This document shows positions 16,061 through 24,543 of a stretch of DNA of 64,000 bases, in pieces (position 1 is the stretch's first letter; each line of letters starts with the position of its first letter). The position numbers and the translations under genes are program-made. The stretch covers positions 86,321-150,320 of the forward strand of contig NZ_SCNN01000016.1 of the NCBI RefSeq assembly GCF_005503535.1, written 5' to 3'. This stretch comes from Mesorhizobium comanense (lineage in GTDB: Bacteria > Pseudomonadota > Alphaproteobacteria > Rhizobiales > Rhizobiaceae). The notes beneath the pieces are model-generated. The model was given only the letters and a program-made list of their open reading frames with translations. It was not told the DNA's origin and searched no databases.

Positions 16061-17920
16061 TTACTTCGTCTGGAAGCGGGCGACCGACATGAATTTCACG
16101 GCATTGCCGGTGAAGCGATTGACGTCAGCCACCTGAGTTCCCTGCTGGAAGCCGGCCGTATAGACCTCGCTCGGCGGCGTATGAACGATGTTGTAGGCGT
16201 AGCCCGGCGCCGTCGTGGCGCTCGAAACGGTCGCGACGTTCTCGCCGCTGGTCAGCGCCCACCGGGCGGCCTGGGGCGCCGCGGCAACCACCATCGCCCT
16301 GGCGACCGGCTTCTGGTCACGGGCGGTGGCCCGGGCTTCCTTGCGGGTGGTCTTGACGCCGGCGCCAATGACGGACGCCGGATCGGAGCCGGCCGGGCGC
16401 GCGGCGACGGCCTGGCGCGGCGACGCCGCATTGGCATCGGAGGGATCGTTGAAGGCCGAGCGCGGCTGTTCGGCCAGGGACGCGACCTGATATTCGTCGG
16501 CATTGCCAGTCTGGGTACTGGCTGTCTGGGCATTGGCTTCGTCGAGAACGGCCTTCACGGCGTCAGGCTTCGCCGGCTCGGGACGCGCCGTCGGCAGCAC
16601 CGAGAACGCGTCCGTCGCGGTCTTGCCCTGGTCGGCCGTGTCGGCCAGCGCCATCAGCACATCCTTGCTGGGCGGCGGCGCGAGGTCCGCCGGCAGCGTG
16701 CGCTCGGGGCGCCATGTCGGCAGCGGAATATTATTGACGGCAACCTGCGCCGGATCGGCGGCGGCGGCCTCGGCGATCGCCTGCGGATCGGCCTTGCCGA
16801 ACGGCATGTTCGCCGGCGCCTGCGCGGTCGCCGTGGCCTGTTCGGTCGTGGTGGTCGCATCCGCCGTGGCGAATGGCACGTTCTCAGGCTGCGCGCCGAC
16901 ATCGACCTTGGGCCGAGGGGCGAAATCGGGCAGCGGAACTTCCTTGGCCGGCAGCGCCGCGATGATCGTCTCCGGCGTGTCCTTCTGCGGTTCCTGGGCC
17001 TGCTCGTCGGCGACCTGCGGAATCTCGGCGCGTTGCGCGTTCTCCGGCGCCACGATGGCGATGCCCGGAAGATTGCCGCTCTTGGCGCTGGTCAGCACCG
17101 GCTTGGCATTTCTCGGCTTGGGCGCGGGAGCGGCGGAAGCCGTCTCGACATCGGCGCTGTCGTCGGCCTCGTCGTCGCCGCCACCGCCAAAGAAGGCCGA
17201 GAGGAACCCGCCCGATTTCTTGCCGCTGCCGCCAGCGCTGGCCATCTCGATGTTGGGCGTGCCGGAGCCCTTGCGCGCCTTGTAGGAGGCAAGCGCCTGC
17301 TCATAGCCGGGCAGCGGCCGGCCGTCGCTCGGCACATGCAGCGTCTTGCCGTTGGGGAACAGGCTGACCAGTTCCTGGCGGCTGATGCCGGGCCAATGGC
17401 GCACATTGCCGACATCCATATGGACGAAGGGCGAACCCGAGGTCGGGTAATAGCCGACGCCGCCGCCCTGCATCTTCAGGCCGATATTGCGCAGCTTCTT
17501 CAGCGGCACGCCCGGAATGTAGAAATCCATCGCCTTGCCGAGCATGTGCTGGCTCTTTTCGGCGACACCCCGGCTGCGGCTGCGCAGCATCGAGTTCGTC
17601 GACGGCGAGCGGTAGCCGCACACGACCTGGATATAGTCGGTGGCGCCGCTTTCACGATAGGCCTCCCAGACCAGGTCCAGCAGGCGCGGGTCCATCTTGG
17701 TCGGCTCGTTGCGGCGCCAGTCGCGCAGGATGATGTTGATCTTGCGCAGGCCCTCGGGATCATAGCGGCCATTGCGCTTGTAGACGATCTCCGCCTTCTC
17801 ATGCGTGTGGAGGTGGTAGAGCTTCAGCGAACGAACTTCGGCCTGGGCGCCTGTGGCGGCCGCGGCAACAAAACCAAATGCGACCATCAGCGCTGCCAGC
17901 CATCTCGGCCAGACGCTCAC
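16061..17920 (-). CDS. DUF882/M15-type peptidase-domain protein with long disordered tail
   Basis: A secreted protein of about 619 residues. After a signal peptide (WLAALMVAFGFVAAAATGAQA) comes a DUF882 domain related to M15 murein peptidases (YcbK/MepK). Its likely zinc and catalytic residues are in SQHMLGKAMDFY and FVHMDVGNVRHW, so it probably cuts peptidoglycan cross-links in the periplasm. From about residue 230 onward the chain is Ala/Pro/Thr-rich and low in complexity, ending in a distinct segment (NRFTGNAVKFMSVARFQTK). The GTG at 17920 places the signal peptide at the N-terminus; a TTG at 17962 and the frame opening at 18007 are alternatives. The tail far exceeds the roughly 190 residues of YcbK. 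Confidence 0.82.
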   Translation of the reverse strand: MSVWPRWLAALMVAFGFVAAAATGAQAEVRSLKLYHLHTHEKAEIVYKRNGRYDPEGLRKINIILRDWRRNEPTKMDPRLLDLVWEAYRESGATDYIQVVCGYRSPSTNSMLRSRSRGVAEKSQHMLGKAMDFYIPGVPLKKLRNIGLKMQGGGVGYYPTSGSPFVHMDVGNVRHWPGISRQELVSLFPNGKTLHVPSDGRPLPGYEQALASYKARKGSGTPNIEMASAGGSGKKSGGFLSAFFGGGGDDEADDSADVETASAAPAPKPRNAKPVLTSAKSGNLPGIAIVAPENAQRAEIPQVADEQAQEPQKDTPETIIAALPAKEVPLPDFAPRPKVDVGAQPENVPFATADATTTTEQATATAQAPANMPFGKADPQAIAEAAAADPAQVAVNNIPLPTWRPERTLPADLAPPPSKDVLMALADTADQGKTATDAFSVLPTARPEPAKPDAVKAVLDEANAQTASTQTGNADEYQVASLAEQPRSAFNDPSDANAASPRQAVAARPAGSDPASVIGAGVKTTRKEARATARDQKPVARAMVVAAAPQAARWALTSGENVATVSSATTAPGYAYNIVHTPPSEVYTAGFQQGTQVADVNRFTGNAVKFMSVARFQTK

Positions 17921-18007
17921 CTGATGATGCCGCCCGTTTGTGAGTCGTTCGATTCTGTTCAAATCAAAAGGCCTTGCAGGCTGCCGTTTGTCCCCGGATT
18001 TGCCCAA

Positions 18008-18254
18008 ACGGATGTGTCGTTCTCACACCCGAATATCGATCCTAATGGTTAATCATCGCTTATTGAAGCCGAAATGCGGTAACACCATGGCGATATCCCG
18101 TCAAAATCTGTTCACAAGGTTTCTTGGTAAACCGCTGGTTTAGATCATGTTTCCGCCCTTGGGCCGAACACGATCTGTTACCGTTAGCCTTAATGCGTGA
18201 ACACAGTCCCGTCCAAGCCGCCGCCAGTCCGCCATAATCCCGCCGCGACGCCAC
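18008..18254. other. Intergenic stretch upstream of the DUF882 gene
   Basis: This DNA holds the presumed promoter of the DUF882 gene. It includes AT-rich tracts with TTAATGG/GTTAATC-like elements near 18,045 and 18,185. I see no confident sigma-70 promoter and no structured RNA. Confidence 0.3.
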
Positions 18255-18314
18255 ATGGAACGTATCATGGCAACGCAAGCTGGTCCCGACCTTGCGGAGG
18301 GCGAAGCCGAATGA
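18255..18314 (+). CDS. Tiny ORF 1 of an overlapping pair (19 codons)
   Basis: An ATG-initiated reading frame of 19 codons (MERIMATQAGPDLAEGEAE) with a second in-frame ATG at 18,267. Its stop overlaps the ATG of the next tiny ORF in an ATGA junction. No clear ribosome-binding site precedes 18,255. Whether it is translated is unknown; it is listed because of the coupling geometry. Confidence 0.25.
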   Translation: MERIMATQAGPDLAEGEAE

Positions 18315-18346
18315 AGAAAAACCGCTCCTTCAACCGACGAGCCTGA
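18311..18346 (+). CDS. Tiny ORF 2 of an overlapping pair (11 codons, basic)
   Basis: An 11-residue basic peptide frame (MKKNRSFNRRA) with GGAGG ten bases upstream of its ATG, overlapping ORF 1 by ATGA. It is followed by GGGGTTTTCCCC, a short hairpin. It could be a leader peptide or part of a small RNA, or it could be chance. Confidence 0.3.
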   Translation: MKKNRSFNRRA

Positions 18347-18384
18347 AGGGGTTTTCCCCGGGCGAAGCGAGAAGTGCTGCTCTT

Positions 18385-18435
18385 GGCAATTGCTTTAAAA
18401 CAAGGAGATAGAACGGCCCGCCGTCTCCGTTGAAC
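18385..18435. repeat. RIME-like intergenic repeat, partial copy
   Basis: CAATTGCTTTAAAACAAGGAGATAG resembles the 3' half of the element at 41,359-41,459, sharing AATTGC and AACAAGGAGATAG. Such mosaic elements are widespread between genes in Rhizobiales. This copy lacks the 5' GAGCAATTCCAGG arm. Confidence 0.55.
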
Positions 18436-18445
18436 AGGACGACGC

Positions 18446-19978
18446 TCAAGAGGCGAGCCGGTCGACGCGGCCTGTTTCCGGGTCGATGCCGTATTCCTTG
18501 AGCTTGCGGTAGAGCGTCGAACGGCCGATGCCCAGGCGCCGCGCCACTTCGCTCATCTGGCCGTTATAGTGGTCGATGGCGAGCTTGATCATCTCCAGTT
18601 CGACGTCGGCCAGCGCCCGCACATTGCCGCGTTCGTCGAGCGCCCGCAGCGTGCCGAAACGGGGCTGCAGCAGGGCCGGTCGATCTGGGGCAGCAGCGGG
18701 GGCCGGATCTCCCTCGGCCGCATCGTCATCGCGCGGCTCGGGTGGCGAAAAATGCGGGGCCGCGTCTTCGGTTTCGAGATTGACCGTGCCTTCGACCTGC
18801 GCCCGTATCTGAGGAAAGTCCTCGACATCGAGCACGTCGCCTTCGCAAAGAACCGAGGCGCGGAAAACGGCGTTTTCCAGCTGCCTGATATTGCCGGGCC
18901 AGTCATAGGCCTGCAGCACGGCAAGCGCCCTCGCCGAAATGCCCTGCAGGCGGTGGCGCGGGTCGGCGGGCGCCACCTTCTCCATGAAATGCGTGACCAG
19001 ATGGGAAATGTCGTCGCGGCGGTCGCGCAGCGGCGGCACGAAGATCGGGTAGACGTTCAGCCGGTAGAAAAGATCCTCGCGGAACTTGCCGTCCTTGACC
19101 TGCTGCAGCAGGTTGCGGTGCGTCGCCGAAATCAGCCGGATGTCGACCTTGACGGTCGAGCGGCCGCCGACCGGATCGACCTCGCCCTCCTGGACGGCGC
19201 GCAACAGCTTGACCTGCACGTCAAGCGGCAGGTCGCCGATCTCGTCCAGGAACAGCGTGCCCGAATGCGCCTCGACGAATTTGCCCATGTGCTTGTCGGT
19301 GGCGCCGGTGAACGAACCCTTCTCGTGACCGAATAGGATCGATTCGACCAGATTGTCGGGGATGGCGCCGCAATTGACGGTGACGAAGGGCTTGGCCCGG
19401 CGGTCGCCGCTGCCCTGGATGGCGCGCGCCACAAGTTCCTTGCCGACACCGGATTCGCCCTCGATCAGGATCGGAATGTTGGAAGCCGCCGCCTTCTGGC
19501 CGAGCCGGATCACCCGGTCCATTGCGGGAGAATGTGTGATCAGGTCCCTGAATGTCAGCTGGCCGCCGCGCTTGCGCGACGTGCGCTTCACCTCGCCTTC
19601 GACCGCCTCGACCTTGAGCGCATTGGCGATCGACGCCTGCAGCCTGTCGGGCGAAGCCGGCTTGACGACGAAGTCGAAGGCGCCATGGCGCATCGCCGAA
19701 ACCACCGTTTCGATGCCGCCCTGCGCGGTCTGCACGATGACCGGAACGTCGATGCCGCGCTCGCGCATCGCCTTCAGCACGCCGATGCCGTCGACGCCGG
19801 GCATGGCCAGGTCGAGGATGACCACCGAGACGTCGCGGGCGTTGGGGCCGTCGAGAACGTCGAGACCGGCGGCACCGCCATCGGTGACGATCGCGGTGTG
19901 GCCGAACCGCGTCACCGCCGCCTCGAGCAGCCGGCGCTGCACGGGATCGTCATCGACTATGAGTATGGAACCTGTCAT
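18446..19978 (-). CDS. NtrC-family sigma-54-dependent response regulator
   Basis: A 510-residue transcription activator with three domains. The receiver domain (about residues 4-120) has the acidic pocket D9-D11, phospho-acceptor Asp56 (VVILDLAMPG) and Lys106. The AAA+ domain follows with Walker A GESGVGKE at 174-181, the sigma-54 contact loop GSFTGA at 221-226 and Walker B LFLDE around 242-246. A Fis-type HTH lies at the C-terminus (SEVARRLGIGRSTLYRKLKE). The start at 19,978 was chosen because the receiver fold then begins at residue 4. Ser replaces the usual Ala at the second position of GAFTGA; the essential Phe is kept. No sensor kinase gene is adjacent, so its signal is unknown. Confidence 0.9.
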   Translation of the reverse strand: MTGSILIVDDDPVQRRLLEAAVTRFGHTAIVTDGGAAGLDVLDGPNARDVSVVILDLAMPGVDGIGVLKAMRERGIDVPVIVQTAQGGIETVVSAMRHGAFDFVVKPASPDRLQASIANALKVEAVEGEVKRTSRKRGGQLTFRDLITHSPAMDRVIRLGQKAAASNIPILIEGESGVGKELVARAIQGSGDRRAKPFVTVNCGAIPDNLVESILFGHEKGSFTGATDKHMGKFVEAHSGTLFLDEIGDLPLDVQVKLLRAVQEGEVDPVGGRSTVKVDIRLISATHRNLLQQVKDGKFREDLFYRLNVYPIFVPPLRDRRDDISHLVTHFMEKVAPADPRHRLQGISARALAVLQAYDWPGNIRQLENAVFRASVLCEGDVLDVEDFPQIRAQVEGTVNLETEDAAPHFSPPEPRDDDAAEGDPAPAAAPDRPALLQPRFGTLRALDERGNVRALADVELEMIKLAIDHYNGQMSEVARRLGIGRSTLYRKLKEYGIDPETGRVDRLAS

Positions 19979-20116
19979 GACTGTCTTGACTTGCCCGCGC
20001 CCTAAATCCCGATGGATCATCTTGGCACAGGGTTCTAAATAAGGTTTCAAAAAACCCGGTGAACGAATTCCTTAGGATTTGACCGGCTTCTCCTATCCCC
20101 CTGATTTACAGAAGGT

Positions 20117-21961
20117 ATGTCGATGGGCATCAAGTTTGGTCAGCGGCTTGCGGCACCCGCTTCCGGTCACGGCGCGGCCGAGCTCGGCGATCTGCCGGAA
20201 TGGAACCTGGCCGATCTCTATGCCGGCATGGACGCGCCCGAACTGAAGCGCGACATCGCCAGGGCCGCCGCCGACGCGATCGCCTTCGAAGCCCGCTGGA
20301 AGGGCACGCTGGCGGCCGAGGCCGGGCGCGGCGCCGCTGGCCGGCTGGGCGAAGCGCTGACCGCCTACGAAGCGCTGGAGGAACTGATCGGCCGTATCGT
20401 GTCCTATGCCGGCCTCGTCTATGCCGGCAACACGGCGGACCCGCAGCGCGCCAAGCTCTACGGCGACGTCCAGGAGAAGATGACCGACGCCAGCGCGCAT
20501 CTCCTGTTCTTCGCCCTCGAGCTGAACCTCATCGACGACGCCGCGATCGAAGGCGCACTGGCCAAGGACGCGGCTTTCGGCCACTACCGGCCCTGGGTGC
20601 TCGACCTCAGGATGGACAAGCCCTACCAGCTCGAGGATCGGGTCGAGCAGCTCTTCCATGAGAAGTCAATCACCGGTCGCAGCGCCTGGAATCGCCTTTT
20701 CGACGAGACCATGACCGACCTGCGCTTCGACGTGGACGGCGAGGAACTGACACTGGAGCCGGCGCTCAACCGCTTGCAGGACGCCGATGGCGACGTGCGC
20801 CGCCGCGCCTCCGAGGCGCTTGCCGTGACCTTCCGCAAGAATTTGCGCACCTTCACGCTGATCACCAACACGCTGGCCAAGGACAAGGAGATTTCCGACC
20901 GCTGGCGCGGCTTCGAGGATATCGCGGACTCACGCCACCTGGCCAACCGTGTCGAACGCGGCGTGGTCGACGCGCTCGCCAGCGCGGTGCGCGAAGCCTA
21001 TCCGCGCCTGTCGCATCGTTACTACGCCATGAAGGCACGGTGGCTGGGCATGGAGGTGATGAACCACTGGGATCGCAACGCGCCGCTGCCCGAAACGCCG
21101 CAGGCGGTGATCGGCTGGGACGAGGCCAGGAACACCGTGCTGTCGGCCTATCAGCGCTTCTCGCCCGAAATGGCCGAGATCGCGCGCACCTTCTTCGACC
21201 GCAACTGGATCGATGCACCGGTGCGCCCCGGCAAATCGCCCGGCGCCTTCGCGCACCCGACCGTGCCGTCGGCGCACCCCTATGTGCTGCTCAACTACAT
21301 GGGTAAGCCGCGCGACGTGATGACGCTGGCGCATGAACTCGGCCACGGCGTGCATCAGGTGCTGGCCGCCGGCCAGGGCGCTCTGATGGCCTCGACGCCG
21401 CTGACGCTGGCCGAGACGGCTTCCGTCTTCGGCGAGATGCTGACCTTCCGCTCGCTGCTCGAGCGGACCACCGACAGGCGCGAGCGCAAGGCCATGCTCG
21501 CCCAGAAGGTCGAGGACATGATCAACACGGTCGTGCGCCAGATCGCCTTCTACGAGTTCGAGCGCAAGGTGCATGCCGAGCGCAGAAATGGCGAGCTGAC
21601 CTCCGACAAGCTCGGCCAGTTCTGGCTCGAGGTGCAGGCTGAAAGCCTTGGACCCGCGATCAAACTGCGCGAAGGCTACGAGGTGTTCTGGACCTACATC
21701 CCGCACTTCATCCATTCGCCCTTCTATGTCTATGCCTATGCTTTCGGCGATTGCCTGGTGAACTCGCTCTACGCCGTCTACCAGAACGCCGAGCGCGGCT
21801 TCCAGGACAAGTATTTCGAGATGCTGCGCGCCGGCGGCACCAAGCATCATTCGCAGCTTCTGGCGCCCTTCGGCCTCGACGCCACCGACCCCGCCTTCTG
21901 GCAGATTGGCCTCGGCGTGATCAGCGGCCTGATCGACGAACTGGAGACGCTGGACGGTTGA
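20117..21961 (+). CDS. pepF: Oligoendopeptidase F (M3 family metallopeptidase)
   Basis: A 614-residue cytosolic M3B zinc peptidase that cleaves oligopeptides. The zinc motif is MTLAHELGHGVHQVL (HExxH), with the third ligand Glu in LAETASVFGEML about 25 residues later. The late segment FHIHSP-like IPHFIHSPFYVYAYAFGD is typical of the family and holds a catalytic His/Tyr pair. Length fits PepF (about 600). It stands alone, divergent from the sigma-54 activator gene. Confidence 0.93.
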   Translation: MSMGIKFGQRLAAPASGHGAAELGDLPEWNLADLYAGMDAPELKRDIARAAADAIAFEARWKGTLAAEAGRGAAGRLGEALTAYEALEELIGRIVSYAGLVYAGNTADPQRAKLYGDVQEKMTDASAHLLFFALELNLIDDAAIEGALAKDAAFGHYRPWVLDLRMDKPYQLEDRVEQLFHEKSITGRSAWNRLFDETMTDLRFDVDGEELTLEPALNRLQDADGDVRRRASEALAVTFRKNLRTFTLITNTLAKDKEISDRWRGFEDIADSRHLANRVERGVVDALASAVREAYPRLSHRYYAMKARWLGMEVMNHWDRNAPLPETPQAVIGWDEARNTVLSAYQRFSPEMAEIARTFFDRNWIDAPVRPGKSPGAFAHPTVPSAHPYVLLNYMGKPRDVMTLAHELGHGVHQVLAAGQGALMASTPLTLAETASVFGEMLTFRSLLERTTDRRERKAMLAQKVEDMINTVVRQIAFYEFERKVHAERRNGELTSDKLGQFWLEVQAESLGPAIKLREGYEVFWTYIPHFIHSPFYVYAYAFGDCLVNSLYAVYQNAERGFQDKYFEMLRAGGTKHHSQLLAPFGLDATDPAFWQIGLGVISGLIDELETLDG

Positions 21962-22323
21962 GACTTCTCGCACCCATGAAGAACAGTTTAGCCGGAATGC
22001 ATATGGCCGACAGCTCTGTTCCCAGCCTAAATATCTGTTCTTGAAGAACTCTCGACGCACGTTTTCCCATAGCTTTCCACAGGCTCTATGATAGCCTCGG
22101 CCCTCAAGCTCAGCCGGAGCGCATGCGGATCGGCGAGGGAAAGTCCCGGCCTTCCGTGACGCTCAGGCGAACGCGACAACGGCCGTTGGCCATGGGCAAG
22201 CAAAGCCGATCGCCGATTGCTCGAACCGAAGCCGGCTGTTCCGTGTATCAGCGGAACCATCATCGAGTAGTCCTTCGCCGAAGGTCCTGACCCACGGCAG
22301 ACGGATCTGACTGGAGAGAGACA
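21962..22323. other. Intergenic region between pepF and the HhH protein gene
   Basis: A 362-base non-coding stretch. I see short inverted repeats such as CCTTCGCCGAAGG near 22,275 and a GGAGAGAG ribosome-binding site just before 22,324, but no tRNA, no convincing terminator and no recognised riboswitch. Confidence 0.3.
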
Positions 22324-23115
22324 ATGAGCACTTTTTTCTACATGCTCCTGGCGTTCCTTGTAGGCGTGTTGGTTGGCTGGTTCATCTGGGGCCGCCTGCG
22401 CGGCGAGCTTGACAGTTTGCGCGGCGATCTCGACCGCACCCGCAGCGAGCGCGACAGGCTGCGTGCCGACAGCGACCGCCTGACCGGCGAACTCAATGCA
22501 TGCGGCAAGACCAGGGCCGACCTCGAGCGCCAGTTGCGTGACGCACAGGCGGCAGCCGGAAGCAGTTCGGCAAAGCCGGCCAGCCAAGCGCCGGCCGCCC
22601 TGGTGTCGACGCCGGCCGTGGCCAAGTCCGCTCCGGCACCGACCAAACCAGCCACGCCAAAGCCGGCGGCAACAAAACCCGCCGCCGCGAAACCAGCGGC
22701 TCCAGCCAAACCCGCTGCGAGCAAACCCGCGGCCGCCGGTTCGGCGACCAAGAGCGCGGCCGCTCCAAAGGCTTCCGCCGCCGCCGCGCCCAAGAAAGCC
22801 GCGCCCAAGGCTGCCGCCCCCAAGACAGCCGCACCGGCAGCGGCCAAACCAGCGGCGGCCAAATCAGACAATCTGCGCCGGCTGATCGGCATCGGCCCAG
22901 TCAACGAAAAGCTGCTCAAGGGGCAAGGCGTGACCACCTTCGCCCAGATTGCCGCCTGGACCGCCGCCGACATCGAGCGCATCGAGCATGCCCTGCAATT
23001 CGGCGGCCGCGTCGAGCGCGAGCGCTGGGTCGAGCAGGCCAAGCTGCTTGCCGCGGGCAATGAGGCGGAGTTCGCCAAAGAATTTCCGAGCGCCGGAACC
23101 TCCAGCAACACCTGA
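22324..23115 (+). CDS. Membrane-anchored protein with NuoE-type helix-hairpin-helix tail
   Basis: A 263-residue protein in four parts: an N-terminal membrane helix (about 4-22), a short charged coiled coil (about 26-75), an Ala/Lys/Pro-rich linker (about 80-180) and a folded C-terminal domain (about 182-245). The C-terminal domain, with LRRLIGIGPVNEKLLKGQGV and FAQIAAWTAADIERIEHAL, matches the helix-hairpin-helix module found at the C-terminus of rhizobial NuoE and in some ribosomal L21 fusions. Its role is unknown; nucleic-acid or protein binding is possible. The linker resembles histone-like tails. Its transcript ends at the terminator at 23,239. Confidence 0.75.
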   Translation: MSTFFYMLLAFLVGVLVGWFIWGRLRGELDSLRGDLDRTRSERDRLRADSDRLTGELNACGKTRADLERQLRDAQAAAGSSSAKPASQAPAALVSTPAVAKSAPAPTKPATPKPAATKPAAAKPAAPAKPAASKPAAAGSATKSAAAPKASAAAAPKKAAPKAAAPKTAAPAAAKPAAAKSDNLRRLIGIGPVNEKLLKGQGVTTFAQIAAWTAADIERIEHALQFGGRVERERWVEQAKLLAAGNEAEFAKEFPSAGTSSNT

Positions 23116-23121
23116 ACGCCA

Positions 23122-23170
23122 GAGCATGATCCCGAAAAGTGGGAACCGGTTTTCGGAAAAGATCATGCTC
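23122..23170. repeat. Rhizobiales palindromic element (RPE-like)
   Basis: A 49-bp near-palindrome with perfect 10-bp outer arms (GAGCATGATC/GATCATGCTC) and an inner CCGAAAA/TTTTCGG pair around AAGTGGGAACCGG. This sequence type is a very common dispersed intergenic palindrome of Rhizobium, Sinorhizobium and Mesorhizobium. It lies 7 bp after the stop of the HhH protein gene, so it is within the transcript's 3' end. Confidence 0.85.
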
Positions 23171-23238
23171 CAACAGGGAGTTAGACCAGGATGGCTATTC
23201 AACGAAACGTCATCCTGATCCAGAGGCAGATTGACAAG

Positions 23239-23272
23239 CCGGCGGCGCCAAAGGGCCGCCGGTTTTGTTTTT
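23239..23272 (+). terminator. Intrinsic terminator
   Basis: A perfect 8-bp GC stem (CCGGCGGC/GCCGCCGG, 8-nt loop) followed directly by TTTTGTTTTT. It reads on the plus strand after the HhH protein gene and the palindromic element. Confidence 0.85.
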
Positions 23273-23400
23273 GGCTGGCAAGGCTGTCCTGAGAGAGATT
23301 GGCCATAGGTCGGCTTTGAGGGGCAAGGTGCCGTTCCCTCGATTGCGCCGCGCACGCCCCCCATATAGAGCGATCGACGGCTTCATCGATCCTGGTACCC

Positions 23401-24543
23401 ATGTCCCTGCCCGCCGCAATTTTCCGCAATGACGAAAGCGCGCGCCAGCTCGTTTTCGACCGGCCGGCAAAGATCATCGTGGCGCATGAGGCCCGGGACT
23501 TCCTGCCGGCGCTGGAGGCGGCGCAGGCCGCGCATGATGCCGGCAAATGGCTGGCCGGCTATTTCTCCTACGAAGCAGGCTACCTGCTCGAACCGAAGCT
23601 CGTTCCCCTGCTGCCGCACGGCCGCCGCGCGCCGCTGGTGTGCCTCGGCGTCTTCGATGCCCCGGTCGAGGAAGCGGTGCCGCCGCGCGGTGCCGCATCC
23701 AACGGCCCGATCTTCGACGCCAGGGCGGCCTGGTCCTTCGAGGATTACGAGAAACGCTTCGCACGGCTGCACCAGCACATCAGGCAAGGCGACTGCTATC
23801 AGGGCAATCTGACGTTTCCTGTGCGCGCGCAATGGTCGGGCGACCCGCTTGCCGCCTTCGACGCGCTCACCGAACGCCAGCCGGTGAAATACGGCGCGCT
23901 CGTCGCGCTTGGCGACCCGATCGTGCTGTCGCGCTCGCCGGAACTTTTCTTCGAGATCGATGCCGAAGGCAACATCGAGACGCACCCGATGAAGGGCACG
24001 GCGCCGCGCGGTGCGACCGCGGCCGAGGACGAACGGCAAAAGAATTTCCTGCGCAACGACGAGAAGAACCAGGCCGAGAACCGGATGATCGTCGACCTCT
24101 TGCGCAACGACATCTCGCTGATCAGCGAGGTCGGCACGCTGGAGGTGCCGGAACTGTTCCGCATCGAAACCTATCCGACCGTTCACCAGATGGTCAGCGA
24201 CGTCAGGGCGAAGCTGCTGCCGGGCTTGAGCATACGCCAGATTTTCGCGGCGCTGTTTCCCTGCGGCTCGATCACCGGCGCGCCGAAGATCCGCGCCATG
24301 GAGATCCTGCACGACCTGGAGGCGTCCCCGCGCGACGTCTATTGCGGTGCCATCGGCTGGATAGCCCCGGGCGGCACCATGCGCTTTTCCGTGGCGATCC
24401 GCACCATCTCGCTCTTTTCGAGCGGCGAGGCCGTCTACAATGTCGGTGGTGGCATCGTCTTCGATTCGGTGGCGCAGGAGGAGTATCAGGAGTGTCTGCT
24501 CAAGGCCCGCTTCGCGACGGGGACACCGCCGATTTCGAGCTGA
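23401..24543 (+). CDS. pabB: Aminodeoxychorismate synthase component I
   Basis: A 380-residue chorismate-binding enzyme of folate synthesis, making 4-amino-4-deoxychorismate from chorismate and ammonia. Conserved segments are HPMKGTAPRG (with the catalytic Lys), NRMIVDLLRNDISLI, FPCGSITGAPKIRAMEIL and GGGIVFDS. It is shorter than E. coli PabB because the N-terminal region is reduced, as in many alphaproteobacteria. It overlaps the following pabC by 52 bp, so the two are translated as a pair. No glutaminase (pabA) is adjacent. Confidence 0.92.
   Translation: MSLPAAIFRNDESARQLVFDRPAKIIVAHEARDFLPALEAAQAAHDAGKWLAGYFSYEAGYLLEPKLVPLLPHGRRAPLVCLGVFDAPVEEAVPPRGAASNGPIFDARAAWSFEDYEKRFARLHQHIRQGDCYQGNLTFPVRAQWSGDPLAAFDALTERQPVKYGALVALGDPIVLSRSPELFFEIDAEGNIETHPMKGTAPRGATAAEDERQKNFLRNDEKNQAENRMIVDLLRNDISLISEVGTLEVPELFRIETYPTVHQMVSDVRAKLLPGLSIRQIFAALFPCGSITGAPKIRAMEILHDLEASPRDVYCGAIGWIAPGGTMRFSVAIRTISLFSSGEAVYNVGGGIVFDSVAQEEYQECLLKARFATGTPPISS

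Noticed and set aside
16049..18052. Plus-strand ORF of 667 codons opposite the DUF882 gene
   Set aside because: Antisense shadow with Arg/Gly-rich nonsense composition; the opposite strand has a signal peptide and a peptidase domain.
23547..24491. N-terminal extension of the pabC frame through pabB
   Set aside because: Arg-rich shadow of pabB. The lyase begins at the GTG at 24,492.
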